From positions 19,166,840-19,230,839 of the forward strand of contig NC_059077.1 of assembly GCF_020497125.1 (NCBI RefSeq): DNA of 64,000 bases. The letters are read 5' to 3'. Within the stretch, counting starts at the first letter, position 1, and every line of letters starts with the position of its first letter. The notes under the pieces were generated by a model. The model was given only the letters and a program-made list of their open reading frames with translations, was not told where the DNA came from and ran no database searches. The DNA is from Mauremys mutica (lineage: Eukaryota > Chordata > Testudines > Geoemydidae). A program made the position numbers and the translations under genes. Shown in pieces: positions 33,958-47,433 of this stretch.

Positions 33958-34354
33958 TTATAGAATCAGTTAATTGGGGTATGATGGCACCTATTGCTCA
34001 TTTAAAGCAAATCCCCTGTTACAGGGTAGTCTTTAGGAATTAGTAACTTTTGGTAGTGCCTTGATACCAGTCAGGAACTCATTCCTCTCCATCCAGATTT
34101 CAGGATTTCATAGCCATTGTTTTCCTCAATTTACTATTGTTGTGAAAGCAGATGCTTACACCCACATACCACTTGGTGGATTTACATGACACTTCATGTA
34201 GGTACAGATGTCAGCCAACACAGAGCTCATTGCAGGATTGAGGCCTATTTTCTCTTTTAGAATTTTTTCCTCATGGGAGGAATTTCCCTGTGTATTAGGG
34301 CAGGAATATGAACGTGAGGGTGACTGCAAATGATGGTGACTTATTTACAGTCTT

Positions 34355-34480
34355 AGGATCTATTCCTGTGAAGATTTATGCACATGCTTAACTTGTGCAG
34401 GTAAGTAGCCCAACTGAAGTAAACAGGACTCCTGAAGTTCATAAAGTTAAGCACTTGTATAACTCTGCAAGATCAGAACC
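34355..34480. repeat. Palindromic repeat (GCACATGCTTAACTT family)
   Basis: The left half GATTTATGCACATGCTTAAC is mirrored by GTTAAGCACTTGTATAACTC on the right. The same family occurs at 36365-36480 around GTCCCATTGACTTCAGTTGG. Confidence 0.55.
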
Positions 34481-35686
34481 TTGGAGTATAGATCTTGCTA
34501 CAGCAGCACTGGCTCTGACTAGGTTAGCGATTAAATGAATTCAGTACACTGAGTTATGGTGGCACTTTTTGGTCAATTAATGTTGTTGTGATCTTGTTTT
34601 AAGAATTGCTGATAGCTTTAGATATCACTCATGAATAGAGGGAATCTCCCCTTCTTTCTCCTTCCACAAGATTCAGGACAGAAAGAAAGATGATGATAAT
34701 TGTCATCATATGTTTTTGTAATACACCCATGTACATTAAGACACTATAGATAACAGTATAGGGTACAGTATAGATACAGACTAACATAGCTGCTACTCTG
34801 AAACCTGAGTATAGGGTGACTTATATGGTACAGCACCATTTGACTTCTAAGTTCTGGGAAGTTCTCTAAGAAATTAGTAGCTTTAAAAATAACTCCTGAT
34901 TAAGGAAACTTGTATGAGTTGTACAAGAAAAGTCATCATAACATGATCCCTATTGTTTTATGTAATTCCTTTCATAATAGAAGGCAAGATAATCTTAGGA
35001 AATAGCAAGGAGTTTTAAATCTATTTTCATAACTGCCTTGAGTAACTTGTACGTCATGTGACAGCTTAAATGAGGAAGGTTTTTTTGAGAAAAAACGAAA
35101 GTGAGATTTTTAAAGTCATCATTAAGGAAAAAACCCTTCATTACAGAAATGAAATGCTTTTAAAAGCTGGCTAAAATTAATGCTATGTAAGTGATTTTAT
35201 AAAGTGAGAAACTAGAAATAATTCATCTTCTCATATAAGCAACCGTAGAAGGTATGTTCAGCCTGAGTCTCATATTTGTATTGTTAAAAATCATAATCTG
35301 CACATGTATGACTTTAATAATTCTATTCACTCACTCAGCTGGGGTGAGTTAAATATCCATCTTTTTCATTATCATTGCTATCATGATTAAAGTTTAAGGT
35401 GTAGATCTTGTGTCTGGGCTGGTAATATTTTGTGAATATTTTGCAAGCCAGTAAAGTCCTAATTTTAGAACGTCTGCTTATTTATTATTGATTTGGTATT
35501 TGTTTGGCAATAGTGTTTAGCGAAGTAATATCTTTATTTGTAGTACATGAGACCCATTGTATTAGGGCTATAGAAACAAGTAACAAGAAGACAGTCCCTG
35601 CCCTAGAGAGCTCACACCATAGGTTTATGATATGATGCAACAGGTAGCTAAGACAGACAGATGACCCAGAGTGGCATTTGAGAATT

Positions 35687-35720
35687 GACAGATAGATAGA
35701 CTTCACTCTATCTATCTGTC
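35687..35720. repeat. GATA microsatellite hairpin
   Basis: GACAGATAGATAG (35687-35699) and its exact reverse complement (35708-35720) flank an 8-base loop, within a short GATA/TATC microsatellite. Confidence 0.9.
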
Positions 35721-36364
35721 TCTCTATCTATTGAAAACTTCAAACCTTGGCCCTTTTAGATATGTAGTACTTGTAGATGAATTTAATTCCAAGGTTAAGA
35801 CAAAATTTATCATTTAAATGAGTAAAGGTAGTTAACTTTCATGCATTCTGTATAGTTTTCTTTAAAAAAAAGAAAAGAGGCTGGATCCTGGAAAAACTTA
35901 ATGCGTATACTCAACAGGACCACTCGCACATAAAATTTAAGTGCATCCAAGTGTGATGGAGTGGAGCTTTAAATTCATGACACCTAGAATAGAATAGTTG
36001 CCTTCCCAGTATGAGGTAATTCATATTCATTTTGCTGACTATGATTTTATTAATGTTCCACAGATATTTCAGACTTTTCTGAAATGGTTAGAATTAATGA
36101 AGGTACACCACACTAAGAGTTTATACTGTACCCATTGCTGTATATTTGAGTGTCTCGTCTCAGGTGTACCACTAAGATTAATTACTCTTTTACCTTTAGG
36201 GTAATTTTCCAGGCCAATTTAACGTTTGGTCAGCCCGATGAGACTGACAGCCAGGTTGCAATCATTGTATAGATACCCATGCATAGTACTTGGATTGAAA
36301 CCATCTACTCAGTTTGTGATCCCCTACACAGCCTACCAACTTGGGCCAAGTTCAAAATAGTGAC

Positions 36365-36480
36365 GTGGGACCTGATCCTGCAAACATTTCTGCATGTTCT
36401 TAACCTTGCTACCACAACCAGTCCCATTGACTTCAGTTGGCCTACTCATGGTTAAGCATCTGCACGAGTTAGCAGGATTA
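36365..36480. repeat. Palindromic repeat, second copy
   Basis: GATCCTGCAAACATTTCTGC on the left and GTTAGCAGGATTAGG on the right flank the TCCCATTGACTTCAG core. Typical of a short self-complementary MITE. Confidence 0.55.
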
Positions 36481-38872
36481 GGGGTTTGGAGTGAAAGTCT
36501 TTGTATCCTGTTGTTAGTCCATAGATACATCAAGTCCTCTTGACAGCTGCTTTAATTTTTTGTCATCAGATGTCCAGAATTGAGCATTGTAAAATGAATA
36601 CATTTACAGTTTAACTCACTAGCTGTTAACTGTTCTCTTCAGTTCCTTTCTCTCTCTGTGTGGGGGGAGGGGGAAGTTTCATTAAAACTTGCCAACCTGA
36701 ATATCTTTTTGCGAGGTCTGCTTGCTGACTTCCTGCATGTAAGTAATATCCTGCTGTGCCAGCACAAGAAGAAATTCACTTCTTGATTGTGCTATAATGT
36801 TGTAAAGAAATGGATTTTTAGTTGGAATGTAATGAAAAACTGCCTAAAAAGAATTTGGATTCTTGCAGTGTTTTCTTCACTTGTATTTTGTCTATGAATC
36901 TGTACATCTTAAAACAGTATTGAAATCATGTAGCTGTTGTTTTCAATTCAATACGTTGAGTGGATAAAGTACAAGGGAATAATTGTCATTCTCTATTCTG
37001 GTAGAATGTTCTACACTTACCACCTGTCAACCCAGATGATAGTAACAGTCTGTGATAGGTGTCAGAATGAAAGATCTGTCTTCAAAATCATTTTATTGTA
37101 CTTAGTATAATGCAACGTATGCACTTTAAAACTGTATTTATTGTGGTGATTCAAAGGCATTTCCCTCACTGACACTTTTTTAGTTATTTATTTGGATACG
37201 TATAAAATATATAATTTTCTTCCTTTCATTTTAATAATAGGCAAGGAAAGCATCTAGTGGGATTTAAATTAGATAAAGCTGAATTTAAATCATCATCATC
37301 ATGGCAAATCCCAAAGGGATGTTGCCTCCTTGCTGATCAATTGCCACCCAAGTCCTTAATGTGACCTGCCTGGATATTCTACTTATGTTCATCACAGGTG
37401 ATCTTATTGTGCCATGGAAGTTTTTGGTGACCACATGATTGCTGGCCATGTAGCAGCATTCCTCAGTAAACACGTTTTGGAATTTGTTGGTCTTTGACCC
37501 TAATAATATCTGTACCAAGAAAGCCTCTGAAACCAACATGGTGCTGATGGAAGTGGTTGCTGGGTTTGACTGAATGCAAATGTATTCTGTAACTGCTGAG
37601 AAACTTTAGAAACATTTGAGTTACAACTAACACATTGATTGGTAATGACTGTATTTACTGAACCACCAGCATGTGCGGGTGGCATCATCTAGTGGTGAAA
37701 ACAGCCCTGGGAGTCAAGACATCTGTGTGACTTTCTGTGTGACATTGGGCAAATTATTGTTTTTGCTTTTAAAAGCATACACTTTTGGCATGGTTCTTGG
37801 GGGTCAGTGCTGATGCCAGTATGATTTATCACAAACAAACTGTGAACTGAAGTGTTTGTAAATCAAATATGGTCTCAGACTATAACAGCTCCAAAAAGAA
37901 ACATTACAGTTGTCAAGTAAATGTATGTATTTTAAAATGTGTGTCATCTGCATATTAGTGCAATATAAATTAGAAGGACTAGAAAGAAAACATTACATTC
38001 TCTACCAATTGTATTCTTCTCTATTTAGAAAACTCATACTTTTGTTTCTACATTGTCAGTGGAATTCAAATATGCCTATTTTAGATTTGATATCACAAAA
38101 ATACAGCGATGACCACCACCCATGACATCAGTACTGATCTGTGAACTGAATTTTGGGTTTTCAGACAATAATACTAATGTCTTTTACTTCCACAGCAGCT
38201 TTAATACAAGGATTTTAGTGACATTTACAATTAAGCCTTATAACAGATTTACGAAAAGCATTCCAATAAAGAGAGTTTATCATTATAGCCCCATTTCGAA
38301 TTGTGGAAACTGACACTGAACCCCCATATGTATTTCATTTTGCTTTTCTGTTAACCAGATCTGTCTTGTGATATTTCAGATTATGGTGAGTTCTACTGTA
38401 GTGTAGACTTTAGAAGGTATGGGCGCACTGTGCCCAAGACAGCATGGAAGTTGTTATTTAGTATAAGCATGTAGAATAAACTTAAAATATTTTCCTTTTT
38501 GTAGAAGAACTGAGCCTAGTATGTTGGTGTTGAGTTCCTAGCCAAGACTAATTATTTTTAAAATTAACTCATGGATTAAGCCTGCTAAAATAGTGAAAGA
38601 TTCCTGTGCTTCAACACTCCCAAAACAACTAGTTAGGCCTCCTGTCATTTAAAATAAATAAATCATGCATACTTTTAGTTGTAACATTGTCAACAAACTT
38701 TCTATTTAATTTTAAAATCTCTTGCAATACAGTACTTTTTAAAAACATATCCTAGTCACCTTTCCGATAATTTGTCACAGACATGTACATCCATATCTAG
38801 ATGTCCAATCTTAAACACATCTCTCTTCCTGTTTGCATCCAGGGAATGGAAATATTACCATCATCTAATATG

Positions 38873-39994
38873 TACTCCTGGGGGAATTCTGCACCACTGT
38901 GCATGTGCATTATTGATGTCCCCTGCAGATGTATTTGCTTCCCCGTAGAAAAATGGTTTTCTGACTGGGGAGCCACAAGAGCGGTCATGTGACCCTCCCC
39001 AGCAGTATGTTTCGAGTGCCCAGGGCAGCCGGCAGAGAGGTAAATCACTGTGGGGCAGGAAGTGGGATTGGGGAAGACCCTGGCGGTGGTTCCTACCCTG
39101 CACCCAGCTCGGCTGCTAGTCTGGGCTGGCCCGGGGAGGACGGGACTTCCTCTTTCCCTGCACGACATCCGGGGCCGGGTCAGATCCCACCTCCAGATTT
39201 CTCCCCCAGCTGCAAACTCCTCCCCTCCTTCCTCCCGCTTCCTCCACCTATTGTTCCTCAGCTGTGGGGGGAGGGATCTCTGTACAGGGAGCTGCTCCCC
39301 CGTCTGCCTTACCCCCAAGCATCCAGACCCTCCTGCCAAGCCTCACCCCCCTGCACTCAGAACCCCCCTGATGAGCCCCACAACCCCAAGGAGCCACCCA
39401 CACCCAGATCCCCACCCCACCAAGACCCAACCAGTTGTACCTGGATCCCCAGTGAGCTCCACTCCCCCCAGCATCTGGACCCCCCACTAAGCCCCTTCGC
39501 CCCCACTGAGCCCCAACTACCTTCACCTGGATCCCCCTGCAGAGTCCCATTACCATTGCACCCAGAACCCCCCAACAAGCCCCTGTGCATCCACATCCCC
39601 TCCGCACCCGGATTCTTCACTGAACTGCCTGCATACAGAAGTCTCTCAACTTACACTTGGATCACTCAACACTAAGCCCCTCCACATTTGGATCCTGCCT
39701 TGCTGAGTCTGCCTCCCGCACCTGGCATGGAGGGGCAGAACCCTGGGGTGTTTCTGGAGTAGGCCCGGTCCTTGTACTGTCAGGGTTGGGTGCAGCCTCA
39801 CCACTGAGTCCATGTCCTGGGGGGCAGGGGAGCTGCACAGTGATCTCCCACCTCTGTGCTCCCCACTGCCATGCTGGAGCCTCCACATTTATTTGACAAA
39901 TTAAATTTGCAGAATTTTAAAATATTGTGCACAGAATTTAAATTTTTTTGGCGGAGAGTTTTTAATTTTTTTGCACAGAATGCCCTCAGGAGTA
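38873..39994. mobile_element. 1.1-kb non-autonomous DNA element (TACTCCTG...CAGGAGTA)
   Basis: Termini TACTCCTGGGGGAATTCTGC and its approximate inverse are flanked by the direct repeat AATATG (38867-38872 and 39995-40000). The interior is C-rich with degenerate repeats that create long proline-rich open frames on both strands; these are not genes. Confidence 0.82.
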
Positions 39995-40482
39995 AATATG
40001 CAGAGGATTAGCAAGGAGATTTAATGACTGGCACCGAAGATGGTGGGTGTTGCTGTCCAGAGGCAAAGCACTGGTGAGAAAACCCCCTCCTATCTAGCTG
40101 CTGCGATTCCTATCATGGCTTAATTTTTGTTTGGGTGTACTTCTGTTTGGTGTCTCAGAAATGTACCCCTCCTCAGCATACAATTTAGGTTCTCTTCTAT
40201 GGTGAACAGCTCCAGTACCAAAGTTTTGTCTGAACAGACTGTCTACACTGAAAGTTCTGCTGCAGCTTGGAGAAGTCTTGAGTAGTAGCAAAGGCCCAGT
40301 AGCTTTTTGCACACGCAGGATTCATATCCGTTTGTGCTTGATTCATGTTCAGAAAGTTATCTTCACAATAGTAAGGATTAGGAACTAATTTTATTTTAAA
40401 TGCAAACTTAGATTCTACAGAGGGTGATGTCACTCATACCAGGCAAATTGGTGAGTGGATTTTTCAAGCCATGATAATGCTG

Positions 40483-41525
40483 TATCATAGGATCATAGAA
40501 ATTTAGTGCTGGGAGAGATGTTAGCAGGTGATCTAGTCCATCCCCTGCACTGAAGCAGGACCAGGTAAGCCTAGAGTCTAGACCATCCCTGACAGGTGTT
40601 TGTCAAACCTGTTCTTAAAAAACCTTCAATCATTAGGATTCCGCAACCTCCATTGGGACCCTATTCCTGTACTTAATTTTTTTCCCCATATGTAACCAAA
40701 ATCTCCCTTACTGTAGATTAAGCCAATTCTTCCCAGTCCGACCTTCAGCAAACCTGGAGACCAATTGATCATTGTCCTTTTTGTAACATTTGATACATTT
40801 GAAGACTGTTCTTAGGTCCCTCTTCAGTCGTCTTTTCTTAAGACTAAGTATGTCCAACTTTTTAACCTTTCTTCATAGGTTGGTTTTCTAAATCTTTTAT
40901 CATTTTTGTTGACCTCCTCTGAGCTCTCCCCAATTCAACTACATATTTCCTAAAGTATAGTGCCCAAAACTGGTCATACTACTCCAGCTGAAGCCTTGCC
41001 ATTGCTGAATAGAGCAGGATAATTACCTCCCATGTCTTACCTATAACGCTTATGTTAATACTCTCTCTGGAGTGTATTAGCCTTTTTCGTGACTGCATCA
41101 CATTGTTAGCTCATATTCAATTTGTGATCCACTATAACCCCCAGATCCTTTTCTGTGGTACAACTGTACAGTCAGTTCTTTTCCATTTTGTATTTGTGCA
41201 TTTGATTTTTCCTTGTAAGTGTAATTCTTTATGTTTATCTTTATTTAATTTCATCTTGTTGATTTCAGACCGATTCTCAAATTTATCAAGGTGAGTTTGA
41301 ATTCTGGTCCTGTCCTCCAAAGTGTTTACAGTCCCTCTCAGCTTGATCCCATCCACAGATTTTGTAAGCATGCTGTCCATTCCATTATCTGAGTCCTTAA
41401 TGAAAATATTGAATAGTATTACCCAGGACTGATCCTGCGGTACCCTACTAGATGCGTTCTCCCCATTTGACAATGGGGAAACAATGGTTGAATACTGTTT
41501 TTCAACCACTTGTGCACCCACCCTT
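40483..41525 (-). mobile_element. CR1 LINE fragment in WDR7 intron 1
   Basis: The minus strand encodes a decayed CR1 RT end at 41132-41521 (ILFNIFIKDSDNGMDSMLTK and KFENRSEINKMKLNKDKHKE). 3'UTR-like sequence runs to a tail near 40483 (the complement of CATAGAAATTTAGTGCTGGG). Confidence 0.85.
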
Positions 41526-42787
41526 TAAAAATTTCATCTATACCACACTTCCCTAGTTTGTTTTTCAATTGAAGGACTTAAAAGCATGTGCAAAATTTGA
41601 AAATCGAAACTGCATATTAAGTGTCATATTAAGTTCTGTAGCTTACATGCTTGAGACATGGGGAAGAGTGATGGACTCATTAAGGATAGGCTTTTAACTC
41701 AACTTAGATTTCTTATGCTGAAGCATCTTGCTCAGATAATGTTCTTAATTATTCTATAGTATACTAACTTGCTTGGTAATTTATATCACCTGATGTGTAA
41801 AATAGTAAATTAAAGTGTCCCATGCTTGAGTTCAGTCATAAATATCCAGTTTCTTAAAATTCTCAACCTTGTTCTTTGGTTTTCTGATGAGAGGCCTCTA
41901 GACTCAATTGATCCACTTGATATATCTTGTTAAGAATGAAAATGCAATTTAGTTTAGAGAGGACTCTGGCTTCAATAAAAGAGGTTTATATAAGATTTTT
42001 TTTAATCCGAAATTTCAAGGAGCACGCCTTGTTTAGGAAATGCATGGATTACAGTAACTATGCTCAAATAGATATGATCTGGGTTAAATTTCTATCTTTC
42101 TTTCCAACATTCAGTCATAAATTGCGCATCAGAAAGTAATTTGAAATAATTTGCCAGATTAATGCATTTAAGCTCATAAATTTTGACCCTCCTTTAAGTT
42201 TAAAATTTGTTACTTAGTAGTGATTTTTTCCAACTGCAGAATGCGTAGTAAAAATGTTTTAAAAACATTGGATTTATTTAATATGATTATCTGACATTTT
42301 GGACACTCTTATAATTTAAGGAATCGCTTTCTCACTGACTAAATTTGAACGTAAACTTGGTAATATAAGACTCTTTTGTGTGTGCATATTAGTTTGTGGC
42401 AGGGATGCTCTTAAATCCTGAGCTGCTAACACCGATGATTTTATCAGTTTTCTTTTACTATAGAAAACAGAATTGAAACTCTGTTAATAAATGTGTGTGC
42501 AAAATATTTGTGTATATTATGGAAACATCAGTAACTGCTCCTACTTAAGACGGCATTGAGCCTGTCACGTGTAGCTAACCAGGACTGAAAGACCTGTTTT
42601 CCACGCTTCAGTGATTGAACACTCAAGAGGACAACTGGATTTCATGTGTCTTTTTTTCCCCTTAAGTGTTTACTGACTTTTTTGCAAAACTCCCTTTTAA
42701 AAATGTTTGTTTTTCACACTTTTCTTTAGGCTCGCCATACATAGCAACCACAGTTGCCATAAATTCCAAACTTCACTTACCTACTTA

Positions 42788-43012
42788 GGGTATGTTGACA
42801 CAGTAATTAAAACCCAAGGTTGGCCTGTGCCAGCTGACTCACGCTCACAGGGCTCAGGCTAAAGGGCTGTTTAATTGTGGTGTAGACATTCGGAGTCGGT
42901 CTGCAGCTCAAGTTCTGGGATCCTCCCAGCTCCAGCGGCTACACTGCAGTTAAACAGCCCCTTAGCCCAAGCCCCCTGAGCCTGGGTTTTTAATTGCAAT
43001 GTAGACATACCC
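42788..43012. mobile_element. PIF/Harbinger-type MITE
   Basis: 225 bp with GGGTATGTTGACACAG at the left and the inverse of GGGTATGTCTACATTGC at the right, flanked by TTA on both sides (42785-42787 and 43013-43015). No coding capacity. Confidence 0.85.
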
Positions 43013-43651
43013 TTACACACACTTCTCATAATACTTTGGACATAGTTACTTAATTAAACATACACAGTTATTTCTCTTATTCAGGATGAACGTTTGAGCT
43101 ATGCAAAGATTAGTTAGTGGAAATGTGCAGATCCATCGGATACTTGAGTTATGGATAAAGACAATTTAAAAAAAAATCACTTTCTCTTGACGTTTTTTCT
43201 AGATAGCTGTATTCTGCATTCACCCGGGTGAGGCAGGTGGGCAGCAGGTCATAGAGGGTGGACCATCAGGAAGAGATGGAGCATGAGAGGGAGAGTGAGG
43301 GTTTGTGTACGATGGGGAACAGAAGGCTGATAGACCCAAAGGGGACATGATGGGCTGAGTGGGTTTTGGAGAGATGCGTGGCAAGTAGCAGGATTGTACA
43401 GAGTGCCAGGAGGAGAGGCGTGCCTGGAGACATTGGTGGGGGGAAGCAAAGGGAAGTATGCAAGAGGGAAAAGGGTTGGGGATGGGAGAGGTGGGGGCAG
43501 AAGGAAGGGGTGTGGCACTCCACACTTGAGAAGTTTCTTATGATTCATCAGAGTAAAGATCCTCTTCCTTTGCTTCTCCCTTACACAGGCCTCTCCCAAC
43601 TCAAACACCAATTCTTCCCTCACACTGCCCTCCACATAATTCTGTTTCTCG

Positions 43652-43797
<146 letters not shown>

Positions 43798-43819
43798 CTT
43801 GAGAGTGGTGATTTGAAGG

Positions 43820-46770
43820 TGAACTGCAAAGTAGGTTAAATATATCAGATTTTTCTGGTTTATTTTTTTCCAGTAGGTCTTTGGCAATTTTAAAGTTACT
43901 GGAATGTAATTCATCCTCTCTTAATTCAGTTAATTAAACTAAACCAAATTAAGGCCACTTTAATTTTGAATTAAGCTAAACCAAAAATTCAGTGAATAAG
44001 GTACATTGAAGTTAGGCTACTTTAATTTTGAATGAGTGTGTCCACTAAGGGGTTTAATTCAGTTTAACTAATCTACCTTTAATTTACACCTGTAGTTAAT
44101 TTGGATTAATTTTGCCAAATGTTATGCAAAGAAACCTTTAGCCTGGAAGAGATACAGCTTACTTTTAGGCATCTAACTTTAATGCCACACTGCACATCCT
44201 CCACAAAATTTCCAGCATCCTCCAGAGAAGTAGTACTGACAACTAACATGTGATATTGCATTATGTAATTATTCATTCCCTTCTGCTTTTTGATCATTTG
44301 TTAGTAGATACGTTTGTCTGCTACTGTAGCTTGCTGTTCATTGGTATAAAAATATTGATTGCTTACTAACATTAAATGGTGTTTTTTTTTTTTGTTTTTT
44401 TTTTGAACAAGAGATGTATTTGGTATTCAGTAATGATAGAAGCTGTATCCATTGTAGCCCAACTTGTTCATCTGTTAACATGAGCAGGTGGTATTTCCTG
44501 AAAATGAAGTTTTTAATGAAGGCATTGAGATACCATAATAAAAAGCTAGAGGAAAACAGGTAGTTATGGAGAATGATCTGTTTTTCTTTTTTTTTTTAAA
44601 GGACTTCATCTTAAACAGTCTGAGAGTTTGCAGTGTTGTGTTTAGGTACAAAGTTCTGAAATTTAAATACCTTTTCCAGTATAAGTATAAAAATAGACAC
44701 ATTTTATTTTGCTGTTTATGCCTATATTTTTCAAGAAATTTCCTACATTTTGCAGGTTATTTCCTTTGTTTGTTTTTGACTAGTTGGGGAGTTTGGATGT
44801 GAAAATGTTCTAAGACTTTTGTATGTGTTTGTGAATATTTTTCTGAAACCTTGAGACTTGTGAAAATCGTATTTAATATGTAATGTAGGTCAGTTAAAAG
44901 TTTTATAAATTAGTTGATTAAAACACTTAACTTTGACTTGTGTGGAAAAATTGCAGAGGAGAAGAAATGAAGCTTGTGTTTTAATAGAGAAACAACTGCA
45001 TTAGCTTTGAAAATATTGGCATTTGCATCTGGAAGGTGATGTAAAATTGAGTTATTACAAATTAAGAATGTGCTACTGTTAGTTTCCTGGAATATAAGCA
45101 GTAGGAAATAAAAAGGCAGGCATGTGTGCAAAGTATTTTCCATAGTGCTTATTAAGATTTGTACTAGTTTCTTAGATTGTCACTATTCTATGTATTTAGT
45201 AATGGAGTGCCATTTTGTCTTTTTTCTCCAAAACTATAAACTGTTAGATTACATTCCCAGTGAGGCATCACTTATTGTCATTAACAAATACGGATGCTGG
45301 GTTATTGTAGTGAAATAAATAGTTTTAGTATTTGTTATTGAGACCATATTTTTACTAATCATAGAGGTGAAAGGAATGGCACATATGTTTGTATGTACGA
45401 GAGTGCAAGGTTAATATTTTGCTTTCAGGATTAACTCTAGCTCATCTTTCCAGACCCTTTATACAAGTGCTATGGTTGGAGGACTGAATTTTTGGGAGGC
45501 AGATAAGGAAGAGCACTTCAGGAAATTGAGGCTCTAGTCTAGATATTGTAGGACTGGAGAAAGTCCCATGCTAACTTTTTCTCTTCTGTTGCTGATAAAC
45601 TCTTTCTTCTTATAAACACTAAGCCTTGAAAAGACCTTGCTGTCTGCACTTTTTAAAGCCATTCCACTAATTTACAAAGCATTCTTGTATGGTCAGGATT
45701 ATGATTTATTTAGTATTGTAGCCATGTTGGTCCCAAGATATCAGCGAAACAGGGTGGGTGAGGTAATATCTTTTATTGGACTATGATATGCAATTTTTAT
45801 TACCTTGGCATAGGTGCACACATGCACCATTTTTTCTTTAGTTTAGATACAGTTATGGTTGAAATTTTTGTCTGTTGCTTTGAAAATCTACTTTATTAAC
45901 AAAAAAGTTTTGCTAATATGGTTTTATCTAAACTATTTATGAAATATCACAACTCTTTAACAATGTACTGCTCTGATTAGAAGGTAACCGTAGATGGGTT
46001 TTTCAATTATTTTTTCTTGCCTCTGTTACAATTCAGTTATTGGGAGCAGTCAGGAAGGGAACAATTGATCTGGCATTGCATAACAATCAACAATAATTTT
46101 TCTGGCATGTTGCTACAGAAACTCATTCTGATGTAATTTGATCAGTATTGTAGTTACCACTATCTACCTTGGTTCTACACTATTCTTGTTTGTTAAATCA
46201 TAATTCTTTATAAATGTAGTCTAATCAAACACAAGACACAGCCTGCCACAAATTGATCTTCCACAGTAAGTGACAACTCATGTTACTCACTTGGCTTGGG
46301 CTTTGTGGAAAAAAATTAGTATCTCTGCTGCTTTACGGATGTTTGCCACTTGGTAGCTATGATGTATTCTTCCGTAATTTTCCAAAACCATGCTATTCTC
46401 ACTGTTTTCTGTGTTTCTGTATATTAAAAATTCTACCCATAGCACATTATCCATTAAAAATATGCTACATTATTGTATTGGGCCTCGCTGGCTGCGTGCG
46501 TTATTTATGGTGTTAAATAACAGTAGACAACACTTTGCAAAACACACCCAAAGTTTCCTCTCTGAAGCATTTGCATGGTAACTTCAGTTTGTTATTGGGA
46601 TAGCACTGTTAAGCCAAGAGAGGTTGAAGGCCAAGATGAGCTTAATGTAATGTAGGAAAGCTGAAGGAAACAAATGTTTTGAATAGGGAAGGTTACTTGG
46701 CATACGAAAGGTGATTCTAAACACAGAGATGGTATAAAAGCCAGGATTTTGGGGGACGAGACAAAAGGCC
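43820..46770. other. WDR7 intron 1, unassigned
   Basis: AT-rich. A repeat-like block at 43915-44110 has TTTAATTCAGTTTAACTAA-type palindromes, and a known reptile repeat end is at 45705-45785. Otherwise nothing is recognised. Confidence 0.4.
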
Positions 46771-46779
46771 AAATTCGAA

Positions 46780-47312
46780 CATAAGAACGGCCATACTGGG
46801 TCAGATCAAAGGTCCATCTAGCCCAGTATCCTGTCTTTCGACAGTGGCCAATGCCAGGTTCCTCAGAGGGAATGAACAGAACAGGTAATCATCAAGTGAT
46901 CCATCACCTGCTGCCCATTCCCAGCTTCTGGCTAACAGAGGCTAGGGAAACCATCCCTGCCCATCCTGGCTAATGGCCATTGATGGATCAATCCTCCATG
47001 AATTTATCTAGTTCTTTTTTGAACTCTGTTACAGTCTTGGCATTCACAACATCCTCTGGCAAGGAGTTCCACAGGTTGACTGTGCGTTGTGTGAAAAAAT
47101 ACTTCCTTTTGTTTGTTTTAAACCTGCTGTCTATTAATTTCATGTGGTGGTCCCTAGTTCTTGTGTTCTGAGAAGGAGTAAATAACACTTACTTATTTAC
47201 TTTGGCCACACCAGTAGTGATTTTATAGACCACTATCATGTCCCCCTTTAGTCATCTCTCTTTCAACCTGAAAAGTCTCAGTCTTATTAATCTTTCTTTC
47301 CTCATACGATTG
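46780..47312 (-). mobile_element. CR1 LINE 3' end, 5'-truncated
   Basis: The minus strand encodes the CR1 ORF2 C terminus ([19 protein letters not shown] and [16 protein letters not shown], 46988-47188). The 3'UTR, complement of GGCCATACTGGGTCAGATC, runs to about 46780. Its upstream end abuts 7SL-like sequence in the same orientation. Confidence 0.88.
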
Positions 47313-47433
47313 TCACAGGAGTTTTGACCTGCTCTGTTTCTGACCTGGGCAGGTTTCACCCCTTCTTAGGCAACCTGGTGACCCCAAGCTTCCCAAGTAA
47401 TTGGGATTACAGACACAAGCCACAGTGCCCAGC
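47313..47433 (-). pseudogene. 7SL (SRP) RNA-derived retrocopy, internally deleted
   Basis: Read on the minus strand it starts GCTGGGCACTGTGGC and continues TGTAATCCCAATTACTTGGG, matching the 5' end of 7SL RNA. It then jumps to GTCACCAGGTTGCCTAAG and CCCAGGTCAGAAACAGAGC, AGGTCAAAACTCCTGTG, matching the conserved S-domain 3' side. From memory of 7SL, about 100 internal bases are missing. It is not a functional SRP RNA. Confidence 0.85.

Larger units (their letters stand above)
34481..38872. other. WDR7 intron 1, largely unassigned
   Basis: Holds the palindromic repeat at 36365, the GATA hairpin at 35687 and a possible old repeat at 37280-37690 (open frame, no family recognised). No exon seen. 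Confidence 0.4.

Noticed and set aside
38797..39675. Open frames of 228, 180 and 146 codons
   Set aside because: They lie inside a repeat with inverted ends and flanking direct repeats, are proline-rich or low complexity, and overlap on both strands.
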